A DNA stretch of 15,034 bases from DAXETY01 sp051155755 (GTDB lineage Bacteria > Desulfobacterota > Desulfobacteria > Desulfobacterales > SG8-13): assembly GCA_051155755.1 (NCBI GenBank), contig DAXETY010000031.1, forward strand, positions 1-15,034, written 5' to 3'. The first letter of the stretch is position 1, and every line of letters begins with the position of its first letter. This document shows, one piece after another, positions 1 through 7,603 of the stretch. The position numbers were made by a program, and so were the translations under genes. The notes beneath the pieces were generated by a model, which worked only from the letters and a program-made list of their open reading frames with translations, was not told where the DNA came from and made no database searches.

Positions 1-1071
1 CCGCAGGGATTCGATATGTTCCTCCGCCGCCGGATCCGACCGGGCCGGATCCGGCTCGGCCGCTGCCAGGCGGGAGACCAGGTCCCGGAAGCTGTCGACT
101 TTACCCCGCGCCAGATGGAGATGGTCCACGTTGAGATTTAATTTCTCGCGATAATGACCGTAGATCAGGTAAAAACGCAGGTGATGCGGTTGGTAGCCGC
201 GTGCGGTCAGATCCGACAAATAAGTGATGTTGCCGCGGCTTTTGGACATCTTGACCCTGCGGACCAGCACATGCTCGCCGTGCAGCCAATAGCCGGCGAA
301 GGGTTTGCCGGAAACCGCTTCGATGACCGCGATGTTATAGTCGTGGTGGCGATAGAGGTTGTCCACACCGCCGCAGCTGATGTCCACCTGGTGGCCGAGA
401 TGCTTGGTAATCATGGCCGGATCCTGAATGTTCCAGGAGGGGCGGCCCTGGCCGATATCGGTTTCCCAATAGATGTTGTCCTGCGGACCGCGACGTCCGT
501 GCCAGAGAATAAAATCCCCCAGGTTCCAGCGCTGACCGGGATAGGTATCCTTGCGAAAACGAATTTTTTTGCGGGGCCAACGGCTCATGTCGAGACCGTA
601 GAGTTTGCCGAAGCCCTTGAATTTGAGCGGATCGTAGAACACGTCCCGTTTGTGCCAATATGCGTAGCCGCGATCGAGTAATTTTCGGATCAACACCACG
701 GCCTGGTCTACGCTGGTGGAAGAGCGGGGAATGATCTCCGGCAGTTGGATGCGCAGCGCCCGGCAGTCCTGCCGGAAGCTTTGCGCCACCGGTTCGGTGA
801 GCGCTTCCAGCGTAATGCCTTTTTCGCGGGCCTCCGCGATGGCCTTGTCCTCGACGTCCGTAAAATTGATCAATCGCTCGACGCGATATCCGAGGTACTC
901 CAGGTAGCGCTGCAGTATGTCTTCGTAGAGAAAGGTTCGATAATTGCCGATGTGGGGCCAGTTGTAGATCGAAGGTCCGCAGGTAAACAGCTTCACCTTT
1001 CCGCGCTGGCGCGGTTGGAAAATCTCCATGCGATCGGTCATCGTGTTGTGCAGGCAAAGTCGGGTCGCCAA
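1..1071 (-). CDS. Divergent cysteinyl-tRNA synthetase paralogue (class I aaRS fold), C-terminus cut by window edge
   Basis: 357 codons are open from a TTG at 1071 to the window edge. CysRS (about 460 aa) activates cysteine with ATP and loads tRNA-Cys in the cytoplasm. The N-terminus aligns from residue 6 with canonical CysRS. Landmarks are FTCGPSIYNWPHIGN (29-43, HIGH motif read as HIGN), INFTDVEDKAIAEA (about 78-91), GDFILWH, HLGHQVDISCGGVDN and KMSKSRGN (274-281), then LRFYLIYGHYREKLN. The TTG start is chosen because AAGGAGG lies 5 nt upstream and internal ATGs would cut conserved N-terminal sequence. Odd: against E. coli zinc ligands Cys28, Cys209, His234 and Glu238, this protein has Cys31, Asp217 (WNIQDPAM replaces WHIECSAM), His242 and Asn246 (HHDYN replaces HHENE). 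Two of four ligands are therefore lost. It follows the PII-like gene by 49 bp on the same strand. Family membership is firm; cysteine charging is doubtful, and a different ligase role, as in the CysRS relative MshC, is possible. Confidence 0.9.
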   Translation of the reverse strand, partial: MATRLCLHNTMTDRMEIFQPRQRGKVKLFTCGPSIYNWPHIGNYRTFLYEDILQRYLEYLGYRVERLINFTDVEDKAIAEAREKGITLEALTEPVAQSFRQDCRALRIQLPEIIPRSSTSVDQAVVLIRKLLDRGYAYWHKRDVFYDPLKFKGFGKLYGLDMSRWPRKKIRFRKDTYPGQRWNLGDFILWHGRRGPQDNIYWETDIGQGRPSWNIQDPAMITKHLGHQVDISCGGVDNLYRHHDYNIAVIEAVSGKPFAGYWLHGEHVLVRRVKMSKSRGNITYLSDLTARGYQPHHLRFYLIYGHYREKLNLNVDHLHLARGKVDSFRDLVSRLAAAEPDPARSDPAAEEHIESLR

Positions 1072-1076
1072 GGTTG

Positions 1077-1083
1077 CCTCCTT
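1077..1083 (-). promoter_or_regulatory. Ribosome binding site deciding the TTG start of the CysRS-like gene
   Basis: On the minus strand AAGGAGG is followed by 5 nt (CAACC) and TTG at 1071. It is a near-perfect Shine-Dalgarno sequence, and it is the reason for preferring TTG over the later in-frame ATGs near 1030-1040. Confidence 0.7.
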
Positions 1084-1120
1084 TTCAACTTTCTTAGCAT
1101 GACATGAGCTCGAAATTTTT

Positions 1121-1411
1121 TTACAGCGATGATTCCACCGGCAGGACCACGGCGGTCAGATGCCGGTGCGAATCCCCGGATTCCTTGAAACCTCGCAGTG
1201 CTTCCAGCAGCCCGTCAACCGCTTCGTCGGACACCAGGGCCTGGACCACGGAGCTGTTGCCCGGAAATACTTTCGAACCGTAATGCTTGCCGTCCCGGTC
1301 CTTGCCCTCCACCATCGCGTATCGGACGAAATGGTCGACCTCGCAATCGTCCAGAATCGCTTCAATGGTATCGGAAAATTCGAAATGATAATAAATTTGA
1401 ATCAGTTTCAA
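1121..1411 (-). CDS. PII-like small protein, PG0541-type transporter-associated family
   Basis: A 96-aa cytoplasmic protein with no signal peptide or membrane segment. It starts MKLIQIYYHFEFSDTIEAIL, a PII-like first strand and helix. A flexible, T-loop-like stretch follows (VEGKDRDGKHYGSKVFPGNS, about 34-53), then a second strand and helix, ending HLTAVVLPVESSL. Size and layout fit the PII/GlnB-like ferredoxin fold of the PG0541 family, which is known to sit beside RND transporter genes. The gene lies 40 bp downstream of the RND pump on the same strand. The TTG at 1411 is chosen because AAAGGAG lies 4 nt upstream; the longer open frame to 1507 would run into the pump gene and has a low-complexity Gly-rich start. 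Likely role: sensing a small ligand and modulating the pump. No ligand can be named from sequence. Family call is good; the regulatory role is inferred. Confidence 0.8.
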   Translation of the reverse strand: MKLIQIYYHFEFSDTIEAILDDCEVDHFVRYAMVEGKDRDGKHYGSKVFPGNSSVVQALVSDEAVDGLLEALRGFKESGDSHRHLTAVVLPVESSL

Positions 1412-1415
1412 TGGA

Positions 1416-1422
1416 CTCCTTT
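1416..1422 (-). promoter_or_regulatory. Ribosome binding site deciding the TTG start of the PII-like gene
   Basis: Minus-strand AAAGGAG followed by TCCA and then TTG at 1411. No ATG at a suitable distance competes, so the start codon is very probably TTG. Confidence 0.65.
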
Positions 1423-1451
1423 CGAAAGCAAATTTCTTACCGGCGAGAAGG

Positions 1452-4400
1452 TTACCGCCACCACCACCAGAGTCCGGCGACGACCCCAATGCCAAGGGTC
1501 GCTGCAATCAGCGAAACCCGCACACTCCGATGCCGGGACAGGGCCCGCTGCAGACGGCTGAGCAGGATGTAGGCCACCGGGATCACCAGCAGCGTAAGGG
1601 CCGTTGAAACGAAGTTTCCCAGGGCGATCACCACGCCCATCGGCGCCCTGGCATTGCCGCCGGCTCCGAAACCCAGCGCGATGGGCAGCATGCCGAGCAC
1701 GGTGGAGGTTGCCGTCATGATCACGGGCCGGAAGCGAATATGCGCCGCCTGACGGGCAGCCTCTTCGATTCGGCTGCCCCGGGCGCGGAGCACATTGGCA
1801 TAGTCGACCAGCAGAATGCCGGTTTTGGTCACCAGTCCCACCAGCAGGATCAGGCCGATGAACGAAAAAATATTCAGGGTCATGCCCAGGACGTAAAGTG
1901 CACCGGAAGCCCCGACGGCCGCCAACGGCAGCGTCAGCAAAATGGTAAACGGGTGCAGAAACGATTCGAACTGGGCACTGAGTACCAGATAGACGAAGAT
2001 CACCGAAAAACCGATGGTGACGGTTAAATAGAAAAAGGACTCCCGGAAGTCCTGCGCCCGGCCCGTGATCGTGGTTTCGAAATCGGCCGGAAGCGTCTGC
2101 GCCAGTTGAGCCTGGAGTTTGCTCAGCGCCGGCCCCAGCGCGACCCCGGGCGGGTTCTGGGCGCTGAGGGTCACCGACCGGCTGCGGTTGAAGTGATGAA
2201 TTTCGCTGGGGCCGACCGCTTCTTCGATCCGAACCAGCGACTCCAGCGGTATCATCTGTCCGGCACCGTTGCGGGTGTAGAGGCGAAAAATCGTCGCCGG
2301 CACGGTTTTTTCGGCGGCGATTTCCGTGATCACTTCGTAGCGTTCGCTTCCACGATCGATCGTGGATATTTGCGGATCGCCGAAGATGAAGCGCAACGTT
2401 TCGGAGATCGTACGAACGGAAACCTTCATTTCCGCGGCCCGATCGCGGTCGATGCGCACCCGGACCTCCGGGCGGTCCAGGCGCGTGTTGGTGTTGACAC
2501 CGACATATTCAGGCTCCCGGCGCATCCAGGCCATGACCTGTGCCTGTTGTTGTGCCAGCTGATCCAGTTCCGGATTTTTGAGCACGATCTGCAGCGGGGC
2601 TTCGGCCCCTAGGGGACCGCCGGGTTCCAGGACGAAGGCCCGCACACCGGTCAACCCGGCAATGCGATCCCGCACGTGCTGCATGACCGCCTGTTGGGAC
2701 CGCTGGCGCTGTCCCCGGTGGGTCAGGCGGACGAAACTGATGCCCTGGTTGACCTGGCCGGGGCCGGTGCGCCCGAGGGCGACTGCCAGAAAATAAGTTC
2801 GGATTTCCGGTATTTCAGAAAAGATCTGTTCGATTTTACGGGCGTATCGATCGGTGGCCCGCAGAGAGGCGCCCTCCACGGTTTCGAAAGAAACCACGAA
2901 CTCGCCCCGGTCCACGCTGGGCGAAAATTCGGTGTCCAGCAGGGCGAACAGGTACAGCCCGCCGGCAAAGGCGGCCGCTCCGATGAAAACCGTGACCCAG
3001 AGGTGGCGCAGGGCGACGTTGAGAATGCGTCGATAGATCGATTCGAAGGCCCCAAATGCGGATTCGGTCCAGCGCTGCCAGCGGGGCGGATGCTGCCGAT
3101 CGGGACGCACCAGAAAACGCGAGCAGAGCATCGGCGTGAGGGTCAAGGCCGTGAAGGTGGAGAAAAATACGGTGACGGCCACGGTCAGGCCGAACTCGAA
3201 AAAAAATCGGCCGATCAGCCCCGGCATGAAGGCCACCGGGATAAAGACCGCCGCCAGGGACAGGGAATTGGCGATGGCGGCAAAGGCGATTTCCGTGGTA
3301 CCGGTGCGTGCCGCCGGCCGGGATGCGGCCCCCTTTTCCATGTGGCGAAAGCAGCTTTCCAGCACGACGATGGCGTCGTCGACCACGATACCGATCACCA
3401 GGATCAAACCCAGCATGCTCAGGACGTTCAGGCTGAATCCGAAATAGTGAATCGCCGCAAATCCTCCCAGCAGGGAGGTCGGAATGGCGAGGCTGGTAAT
3501 CAACGTGCCGCGGAAGGTCCCCAGAAAAAAAAGGATCACCGCCACCACCAGGGCGGTGGCCAGAAATATGGTTCGCAACAGGTCGCGGATGTTTTCCCGG
3601 ACGTATTGGGAATCGTCCGAGGCGATCGTGTATTGCAGGCCCGGAGGAAAGTCGTTGCCGATGGCCTGCATACGGTTGCGGACTCGCTCCACCAGGGCCA
3701 CCAGGTTGGCATCCGACTGCTTGACTACGCCCAGTCCGACCGAAGGTTCCCCGACAAAACGCGCGACCGTACGGTCGTTCTCCACGCCGTCGACGGCCCG
3801 GCCCACTTCGCTCAGCCGGACCGGGGCGTTGTCGCGGTAAGCCAGAATCAGGTCGTTGAAAGGCTGCGCCGCGGAGAACTGTCCCTGGGTCTTGACCAGA
3901 AATTCCCGCATTTCGCTTTCGATCCGCCCCGACGGGATGTCGACGTTTTCGTTGCGGATGGTGTTCACCACGTCCTGCACGGTGAGCCGATAGGCCGCCA
4001 GTTTCAACGGATCGAGTTGAATCCGGACCGCGTAGCGCCGCTCCCCGCCGATGCGTATCTGGCCGACGCCGGGCAGTCCCTCCAGGCGCTCCTTGATGTT
4101 GTTTTCGGCATATTCGGTGATGCGGACCGGATCCCAGCGCTCGTTGCCCGTCAAGGCGATCCACATGACCGCCCGGGCATCGGGATCGACTTTGCGCACG
4201 ATGGGCTCTTCGATGTCGTCGGCCATTTCCGGGCGGGCCCGCGAGACCCGGTCTCTTACATCCTGTGCGGCGATGTCGATATCACGATACAGTTCGAACT
4301 CCACGGTGACGGTGCCGACTTCCTCCCGGCTGGTGGAGCGGATGGTCTTGATACCTTCGATGGTGTTGAGCTCTTCTTCCAGCGGTTCGACCACTTCGGT

Positions 4401-4577
4401 TTCGATCACCTCCGGATCGGCGCCGCGCAGCACCACACTGACATTGACGACTGGAAACTCGATGTCGGGATACTCGCGTACCGGCAACTGCTGATATCCG
4501 TAGATGCCGAAAATGGCGATGGCCAGGAAAACCACCACCGTCAGAACAGGGCGCCGTATGCAGAAATTCCAGATCAT
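1452..4577 (-). CDS. RND-family efflux pump inner-membrane subunit (AcrB/HAE1-like)
   Basis: 1041 aa, the usual length for the proton-driven inner-membrane pump of tripartite RND systems, which export drugs, lipids or other amphiphiles from periplasm or membrane. TM1 follows MIWNFCIRRPVLT, then a first periplasmic porter loop (about 35-335). TM4 carries GIVVDDAIVVLE with the proton-relay pair Asp400/Asp401; TM10 carries LVGLVTKTGILLVDYAN with Lys918. The pair plus lysine fits HAE-type drug/solute pumps rather than heavy-metal CusA-type pumps, but substrate cannot be read. The adaptor stop and this ATG overlap as ATGA (4574-4577), so translation is coupled. No outer-membrane factor is nearby, so a TolC-like channel from elsewhere must be used. 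Odd: after the twelfth TM a further hydrophobic segment ends the protein (SLIAATLGIGVVAGLWWWWR), a possible 13th helix. Confidence 0.95.
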   Translation of the reverse strand: MIWNFCIRRPVLTVVVFLAIAIFGIYGYQQLPVREYPDIEFPVVNVSVVLRGADPEVIETEVVEPLEEELNTIEGIKTIRSTSREEVGTVTVEFELYRDIDIAAQDVRDRVSRARPEMADDIEEPIVRKVDPDARAVMWIALTGNERWDPVRITEYAENNIKERLEGLPGVGQIRIGGERRYAVRIQLDPLKLAAYRLTVQDVVNTIRNENVDIPSGRIESEMREFLVKTQGQFSAAQPFNDLILAYRDNAPVRLSEVGRAVDGVENDRTVARFVGEPSVGLGVVKQSDANLVALVERVRNRMQAIGNDFPPGLQYTIASDDSQYVRENIRDLLRTIFLATALVVAVILFFLGTFRGTLITSLAIPTSLLGGFAAIHYFGFSLNVLSMLGLILVIGIVVDDAIVVLESCFRHMEKGAASRPAARTGTTEIAFAAIANSLSLAAVFIPVAFMPGLIGRFFFEFGLTVAVTVFFSTFTALTLTPMLCSRFLVRPDRQHPPRWQRWTESAFGAFESIYRRILNVALRHLWVTVFIGAAAFAGGLYLFALLDTEFSPSVDRGEFVVSFETVEGASLRATDRYARKIEQIFSEIPEIRTYFLAVALGRTGPGQVNQGISFVRLTHRGQRQRSQQAVMQHVRDRIAGLTGVRAFVLEPGGPLGAEAPLQIVLKNPELDQLAQQQAQVMAWMRREPEYVGVNTNTRLDRPEVRVRIDRDRAAEMKVSVRTISETLRFIFGDPQISTIDRGSERYEVITEIAAEKTVPATIFRLYTRNGAGQMIPLESLVRIEEAVGPSEIHHFNRSRSVTLSAQNPPGVALGPALSKLQAQLAQTLPADFETTITGRAQDFRESFFYLTVTIGFSVIFVYLVLSAQFESFLHPFTILLTLPLAAVGASGALYVLGMTLNIFSFIGLILLVGLVTKTGILLVDYANVLRARGSRIEEAARQAAHIRFRPVIMTATSTVLGMLPIALGFGAGGNARAPMGVVIALGNFVSTALTLLVIPVAYILLSRLQRALSRHRSVRVSLIAATLGIGVVAGLWWWWR

Positions 4578-5686
4578 GATTGCGCGTCGCCTGCCACTTC
4601 AATCCGATCTCCGTCCGAAACGGAGATATGTCCCGAGCGAATCACGGTCTCACCGGATTGGAGCCCGCTGCGGATTTCCACGATACCGGGACGGCGCAGA
4701 CCGATGGTCACCTCCCGCCGCCGGGCCTTGCCTTCCTGCACCACGAACACGATGTAGCCGCTGCGCGTCGGCACCAGGGCTTCTTCCGGCAGGACCCGCG
4801 CCTGTTTGCGAACCTGCAGAATCAATTCCACGTTGGCAAATCCGCCCGGCCGCAGCAGTCCGTTTGGATTTGCGACTTCGGCCTTCAGCAGCAGGTCGCG
4901 GGTATCTTCTCGGATTTGCGGGCTGAGGAAAAAAACACTTCCCTGAAAGAATCGTTCCGGGTTGGCCGCTGTGCGGATCCGAACCGGTTGGCCCTCACCG
5001 ACGCGGTTGGCATAGCGTTCGGCCACGGTGAATTCGATCTCCAGCACGTCGGTTCGCACGATGGTCACCAGCGGGTCGCCGATTTCCACAAAGTCGCCGG
5101 GGTCGATTCGGCGGGCGCCGGTGATTCCGTCGATGGGCGATCGGATTTCGGTGTTGTCGAGGGCTACGCGGATCTCCCCGATTTCAGCCTTGAGACGTTC
5201 CACCCGGGCGGCCGCGGTTTCGTACCGGGTTTGGACTGCATCGAAAGTTTCCGCTGCGATGGTTCCTTCCACCAGCAGTTCCCGCCGCCGCACCAGCATT
5301 TTTCTGGCATTCTGCGCCTCCGCCTCGGCCGCTTTCAGGGCGGCCCGGCCGGCTTGCAGCCGCTGACGGATGGCTTCGTCATCCAGGGAAAACAGCAATT
5401 GGTCGCGTTTGACCCTCTGGCCTTCCCGAAATGATATCGTGCGCACAATGCCGGAAATTTCCGGTCGGATGGTCACTTTTTCGGCGGCTGCCAGCGAACC
5501 GACCGCAGTCAGGGTTTCTTGCAGATCCTGCTGTTCGACCTGAACCACCCGGACCGGGGTCGGGGCGGAAGGCTTGCCGTCCTTTGCAGAATCCGTTTCC
5601 GAACAGGCCCACAGGGCGACGGCCAGCGCAAGGAATCCAAGCACGGTGCTTATTGAAATTGAGTTGCCGATGCGCAGTAATGTCAT
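4574..5686 (-). CDS. RND efflux periplasmic adaptor (membrane fusion) lipoprotein
   Basis: 370 aa. It is the periplasmic adaptor linking the pump encoded next to it with an outer-membrane channel. The N-terminal hydrophobic segment ends in LWAC, a lipobox with Cys28 as the lipidated residue. First half-lipoyl part 62-102 (SGIVRTISFREGQRVKRDQL), alpha-helical hairpin about 103-175, second half-lipoyl part about 176-210 (IRSPIDGITGARRIDPGDFV), beta-barrel about 214-290, membrane-proximal domain to about 365. It is the first gene of the operon adaptor-pump-PII-like-CysRS-like. The ATG at 5686 has only a weak GAAG-type site upstream. It is divergent from the CDF transporter gene, with a 275-bp shared upstream region where promoters and any operator should lie; I see no obvious repressor gene or clear operator. 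Confidence 0.93.
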   Translation of the reverse strand: MTLLRIGNSISISTVLGFLALAVALWACSETDSAKDGKPSAPTPVRVVQVEQQDLQETLTAVGSLAAAEKVTIRPEISGIVRTISFREGQRVKRDQLLFSLDDEAIRQRLQAGRAALKAAEAEAQNARKMLVRRRELLVEGTIAAETFDAVQTRYETAAARVERLKAEIGEIRVALDNTEIRSPIDGITGARRIDPGDFVEIGDPLVTIVRTDVLEIEFTVAERYANRVGEGQPVRIRTAANPERFFQGSVFFLSPQIREDTRDLLLKAEVANPNGLLRPGGFANVELILQVRKQARVLPEEALVPTRSGYIVFVVQEGKARRREVTIGLRRPGIVEIRSGLQSGETVIRSGHISVSDGDRIEVAGDAQS

Positions 5687-5961
5687 AAATTCTTCAACAA
5701 AAGACGGTTCGAAAACAGGGCGGCAGATGCATATCGGTTAAATTGATATCCGCGGCGAGTGGAAGGAATAGGGACAAGAATGTATTTTATCCAAAACGAT
5801 TGTGGATTCGCGGAAGTCGCCGAAACGGGTTTTGACTTTTCGGCTCCGCAGCATTATTTACCCGGGATGGAAACGGTTGCAGAAAGATCGGTTCGGGCCG
5901 GCCGCATCGGCGGTTCGGCACAAGGCCGATCCGGGGGATTCCCGAATTGCGATGGCGGGTT

Positions 5962-6882
5962 ATGAACGAACACGCACATCACTACACCCAGTACAGCCGT
6001 GCCTTCCTGGTGGCGGTGATTCTGAACGTGGCCTTTGTCGCCGTGGAGGCTTTTTACGGATTTGTGGCCGATTCCCTGGCGCTGCTGGCCGATGCCGGTC
6101 ACAATCTCAGCGACGTGCTCGGTTTGTTGCTGGCCTGGGGCGGCGCCTACCTGGCCCAGCGGCAGCGCACCCCCAGAAGGACCTATGGCTGGCGGCGATC
6201 CACGATTTACGCCGCGCTGTTGAACGCGGTCTTTCTGTTTGTCGCGGTGGGCGGGATCGGTGTGGAGGCCGTTAAGCGGCTCTTTCAACCCGCCCCGGCT
6301 GCCGGAAGCACGATCATCCTGGTGGCGGCCATCGGCGTGGTCGTCAACACGGTGACCGCGTTGATGTTCATGGCCGGTCGCCGGAGCGATCTAAATATTC
6401 GCGGTGCTTTTCTGCACATGACGGCCGATGCCGCCGTTTCGATCGGCGTGGTCGCCGCCGGCGTGGGGATGGTCTATACCGGGTGGCTTTGGCTGGACCC
6501 GGCGGTTTCTCTGGCCATTGCCGTTGTGATTCTGATCGGCACCTGGGGCCTGATGCGGGATTCGGTCAACCTGGCCATGGATGCCGTCCCCAGCGGGATC
6601 GATCCGGAAAAAGTCCGCAGCTATCTGCTCGGCCTGCAAGGGGTCACCGGCGTGCACGATCTTCACATCTGGGCCATGAGCACCACCGAGACCGCCTTGA
6701 CGGCCCACCTGGTGCAGGACGGATCGATTGATCCGCACGAGATTACCCTTGAAGCCGGCGAGCAGCTTCACGCCCGGTTCGGCATCGGGCACAGCACCCT
6801 GCAGTGGGAAAAAGCGACTGCAGCGGGCGAGGCGGCGGCCTGCACCATCGACTGCGAACGGTTCTGCCGGTCTCAGGAGTAA
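5962..6882 (+). CDS. Cation diffusion facilitator (CDF) transporter, zinc-type
   Basis: 306 aa, a usual CDF length. These inner-membrane antiporters export divalent metal from the cytoplasm in exchange for protons. Six TM helices are expected. TM2 holds AGHNLSD (His47, Asp51) and TM5 holds HMTADA (His152, Asp156), the HxxxD pairs typical of Zn/Cd-type CDFs such as ZitB and CzcD. The cytoplasmic domain carries VHDLHIWAMSTTETALTAHL (231-250). The protein ends with Cys294, Cys298 and Cys302 in a CxxxCxxxC tail, a possible extra metal site. The ATG at 5962 (MNEHAHHY) is chosen because CDFs often open with a His-rich stretch, but its ribosome site is weak. An in-frame TTG at 5947, with GGGGGA about 8 nt upstream, would add five residues. 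Divergent from the RND operon; zinc export is inferred from the site residues. Confidence 0.93.
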   Translation: MNEHAHHYTQYSRAFLVAVILNVAFVAVEAFYGFVADSLALLADAGHNLSDVLGLLLAWGGAYLAQRQRTPRRTYGWRRSTIYAALLNAVFLFVAVGGIGVEAVKRLFQPAPAAGSTIILVAAIGVVVNTVTALMFMAGRRSDLNIRGAFLHMTADAAVSIGVVAAGVGMVYTGWLWLDPAVSLAIAVVILIGTWGLMRDSVNLAMDAVPSGIDPEKVRSYLLGLQGVTGVHDLHIWAMSTTETALTAHLVQDGSIDPHEITLEAGEQLHARFGIGHSTLQWEKATAAGEAAACTIDCERFCRSQE

Positions 6883-6899
6883 AAATCATTCCGAGCGTC

Positions 6900-7253
6900 T
6901 TAAAACGACGCCTTGCGCAGCGTGGGTGCCGCCGGAAGCGACTCCAGAAATTTCCGGTTCAGAAAACAGTCCACCTTGTGGTTTTTCATTTCCAGTTCCG
7001 CGGCCTGCATTTCCAGAACCAGCGCCGTCCGGTTCTGCTGGAGGAAATCAACTTTCATCTGCGAGATGCGGGCGTCGTTTTGCAGATGGACGCTCCTCGA
7101 TGACATCAAATCCTTCTTGCAGTCGCATTGGCTGATTTTCCGGTCGATGCATTTTTCGTAAAATTTTGTTTCCGGACGATCGCCGGCAACGGCTCCTCCG
7201 ACACCGACCGCCACAACGAACATCACTGCCGCTACGATCCATACCGTTTTCAT
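6900..7253 (-). CDS. Small secreted four-cysteine protein of unknown function
   Basis: 117 aa; I do not recognise the family. MKTVWIVAAVMFVVAVGVGG followed by AVAGD is a clear Sec signal peptide, with cleavage likely after AVA (23) or AVAG (24), so the product is periplasmic or secreted. The mature part has four cysteines, Cys35, Cys43, Cys45 and Cys96. The stretch between, about 50-95, looks helical and polar (Lys, Gln, Glu, Met rich), which suggests a helical hairpin held by disulfides. The ATG at 7253 is preferred to upstream in-frame starts because GGGAGG lies 6 nt before it and the signal peptide begins there; the frame upstream is unlike coding sequence. It converges on the CDF gene with a 17-bp gap. 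No neighbour suggests a role. That it is a real gene is likely from start, signal peptide and cysteines. Confidence 0.72.
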   Translation of the reverse strand: MKTVWIVAAVMFVVAVGVGGAVAGDRPETKFYEKCIDRKISQCDCKKDLMSSRSVHLQNDARISQMKVDFLQQNRTALVLEMQAAELEMKNHKVDCFLNRKFLESLPAAPTLRKASF

Positions 7254-7408
7254 GATGGCCTCCCTGTTTTGATACGGTTGATGAAACAACGGGGTATACG
7301 ATCCCCGGGCTTTCAAAGACCGACGGGAAAACTGCATTCGGTGTGGATCAGGCTGAAGCGGTTCCCCATGGCTCCGGCAGCGGGCACGGGAGATGCAGTC
7401 GGGTTGCC

Positions 7409-7438
7409 GGGAAGCGGCGAGACGGGAAGCGGCGAGAT
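7409..7438. repeat. 15-bp tandem duplication
   Basis: GGGAAGCGGCGAGAC is followed directly by GGGAAGCGGCGAGAT. Two copies, one mismatch at the last base, intergenic. Confidence 0.8.
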
Positions 7439-7503
7439 TGGAAAGGTAGAATCCGGCTCGAATTTCCGGTTTCAAAAGATGCCGAGTTGATCCACCCAGC
7501 ATG

Positions 7504-7532
7504 AGTAAAATAAAAAAAATAAGTTATTTCAA
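7504..7532 (-). promoter_or_regulatory. Possible sigma70-type promoter in AT-rich block
   Basis: Reading the minus strand, TTGAAA (7527-7532) is followed by a 17-nt spacer and TTTACT (7504-7509). The first box matches the -35 consensus at 5 of 6 positions and the second matches the -10 at 4 of 6. It would drive the secreted four-cysteine gene with a leader of about 250 nt, which is long, so this is only a candidate. Confidence 0.25.
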
Positions 7533-7603
7533 CCCCATAAAATTGTTAATAAAATACCTAAGCAATCTAGGGGGTGGATCGGGGATTGATAGGGATTTGG
7601 CCT

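Larger units (their letters stand above)
7254..7603. other. 350-bp intergenic region, AT-rich in part
   Basis: No convincing gene. 7409-7438 holds two 15-bp copies of GGGAAGCGGCGAGA plus C or T. About 7500-7570 is strongly AT-rich against GC-rich surroundings and probably carries promoter elements for the secreted four-cysteine gene. It also lies just past the stop of the alkyltransferase gene, where the six-gene run should end, but I find no classic GC hairpin with a T-tract. A 62-codon plus-strand frame at 7501 begins inside the AT-rich part and has no ribosome site. Confidence 0.6.

Noticed and set aside
335..1057. 240-codon minus-strand open frame
   Set aside because: It is a shifted-frame shadow of the CysRS-like gene: low-complexity, Arg/Gly/Pro-rich, with no family signature, while the true frame shows HIGN and KMSKS motifs.
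2836..4164. 442-codon minus-strand open frame inside the pump gene
   Set aside because: Another frame of the same strand, Arg/Gly/Pro-rich with no domain; the pump frame has all expected motifs.
2676..4757. 693-codon plus-strand open frame
   Set aside because: It is antisense to the RND pump gene; composition is rich in Asp, Gly, His and Gln with no domain, as expected from the complement of GC-rich coding sequence.
5687..5961. Promoters or operator between the RND adaptor and CDF genes
   Set aside because: An extended -10-like TGTATTTTAT on the plus strand has no -35 at proper distance, and no convincing palindrome was found, so no site is called.
7409..7438. CRISPR-like or satellite array
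   Set aside because: Only two directly abutting 15-bp copies with no spacer; a simple local duplication.
7254..7502. N-terminal extension of the four-cysteine protein
   Set aside because: The extension includes the 15-bp tandem repeat and would bury the signal peptide; the ATG at 7253 has a good ribosome site.
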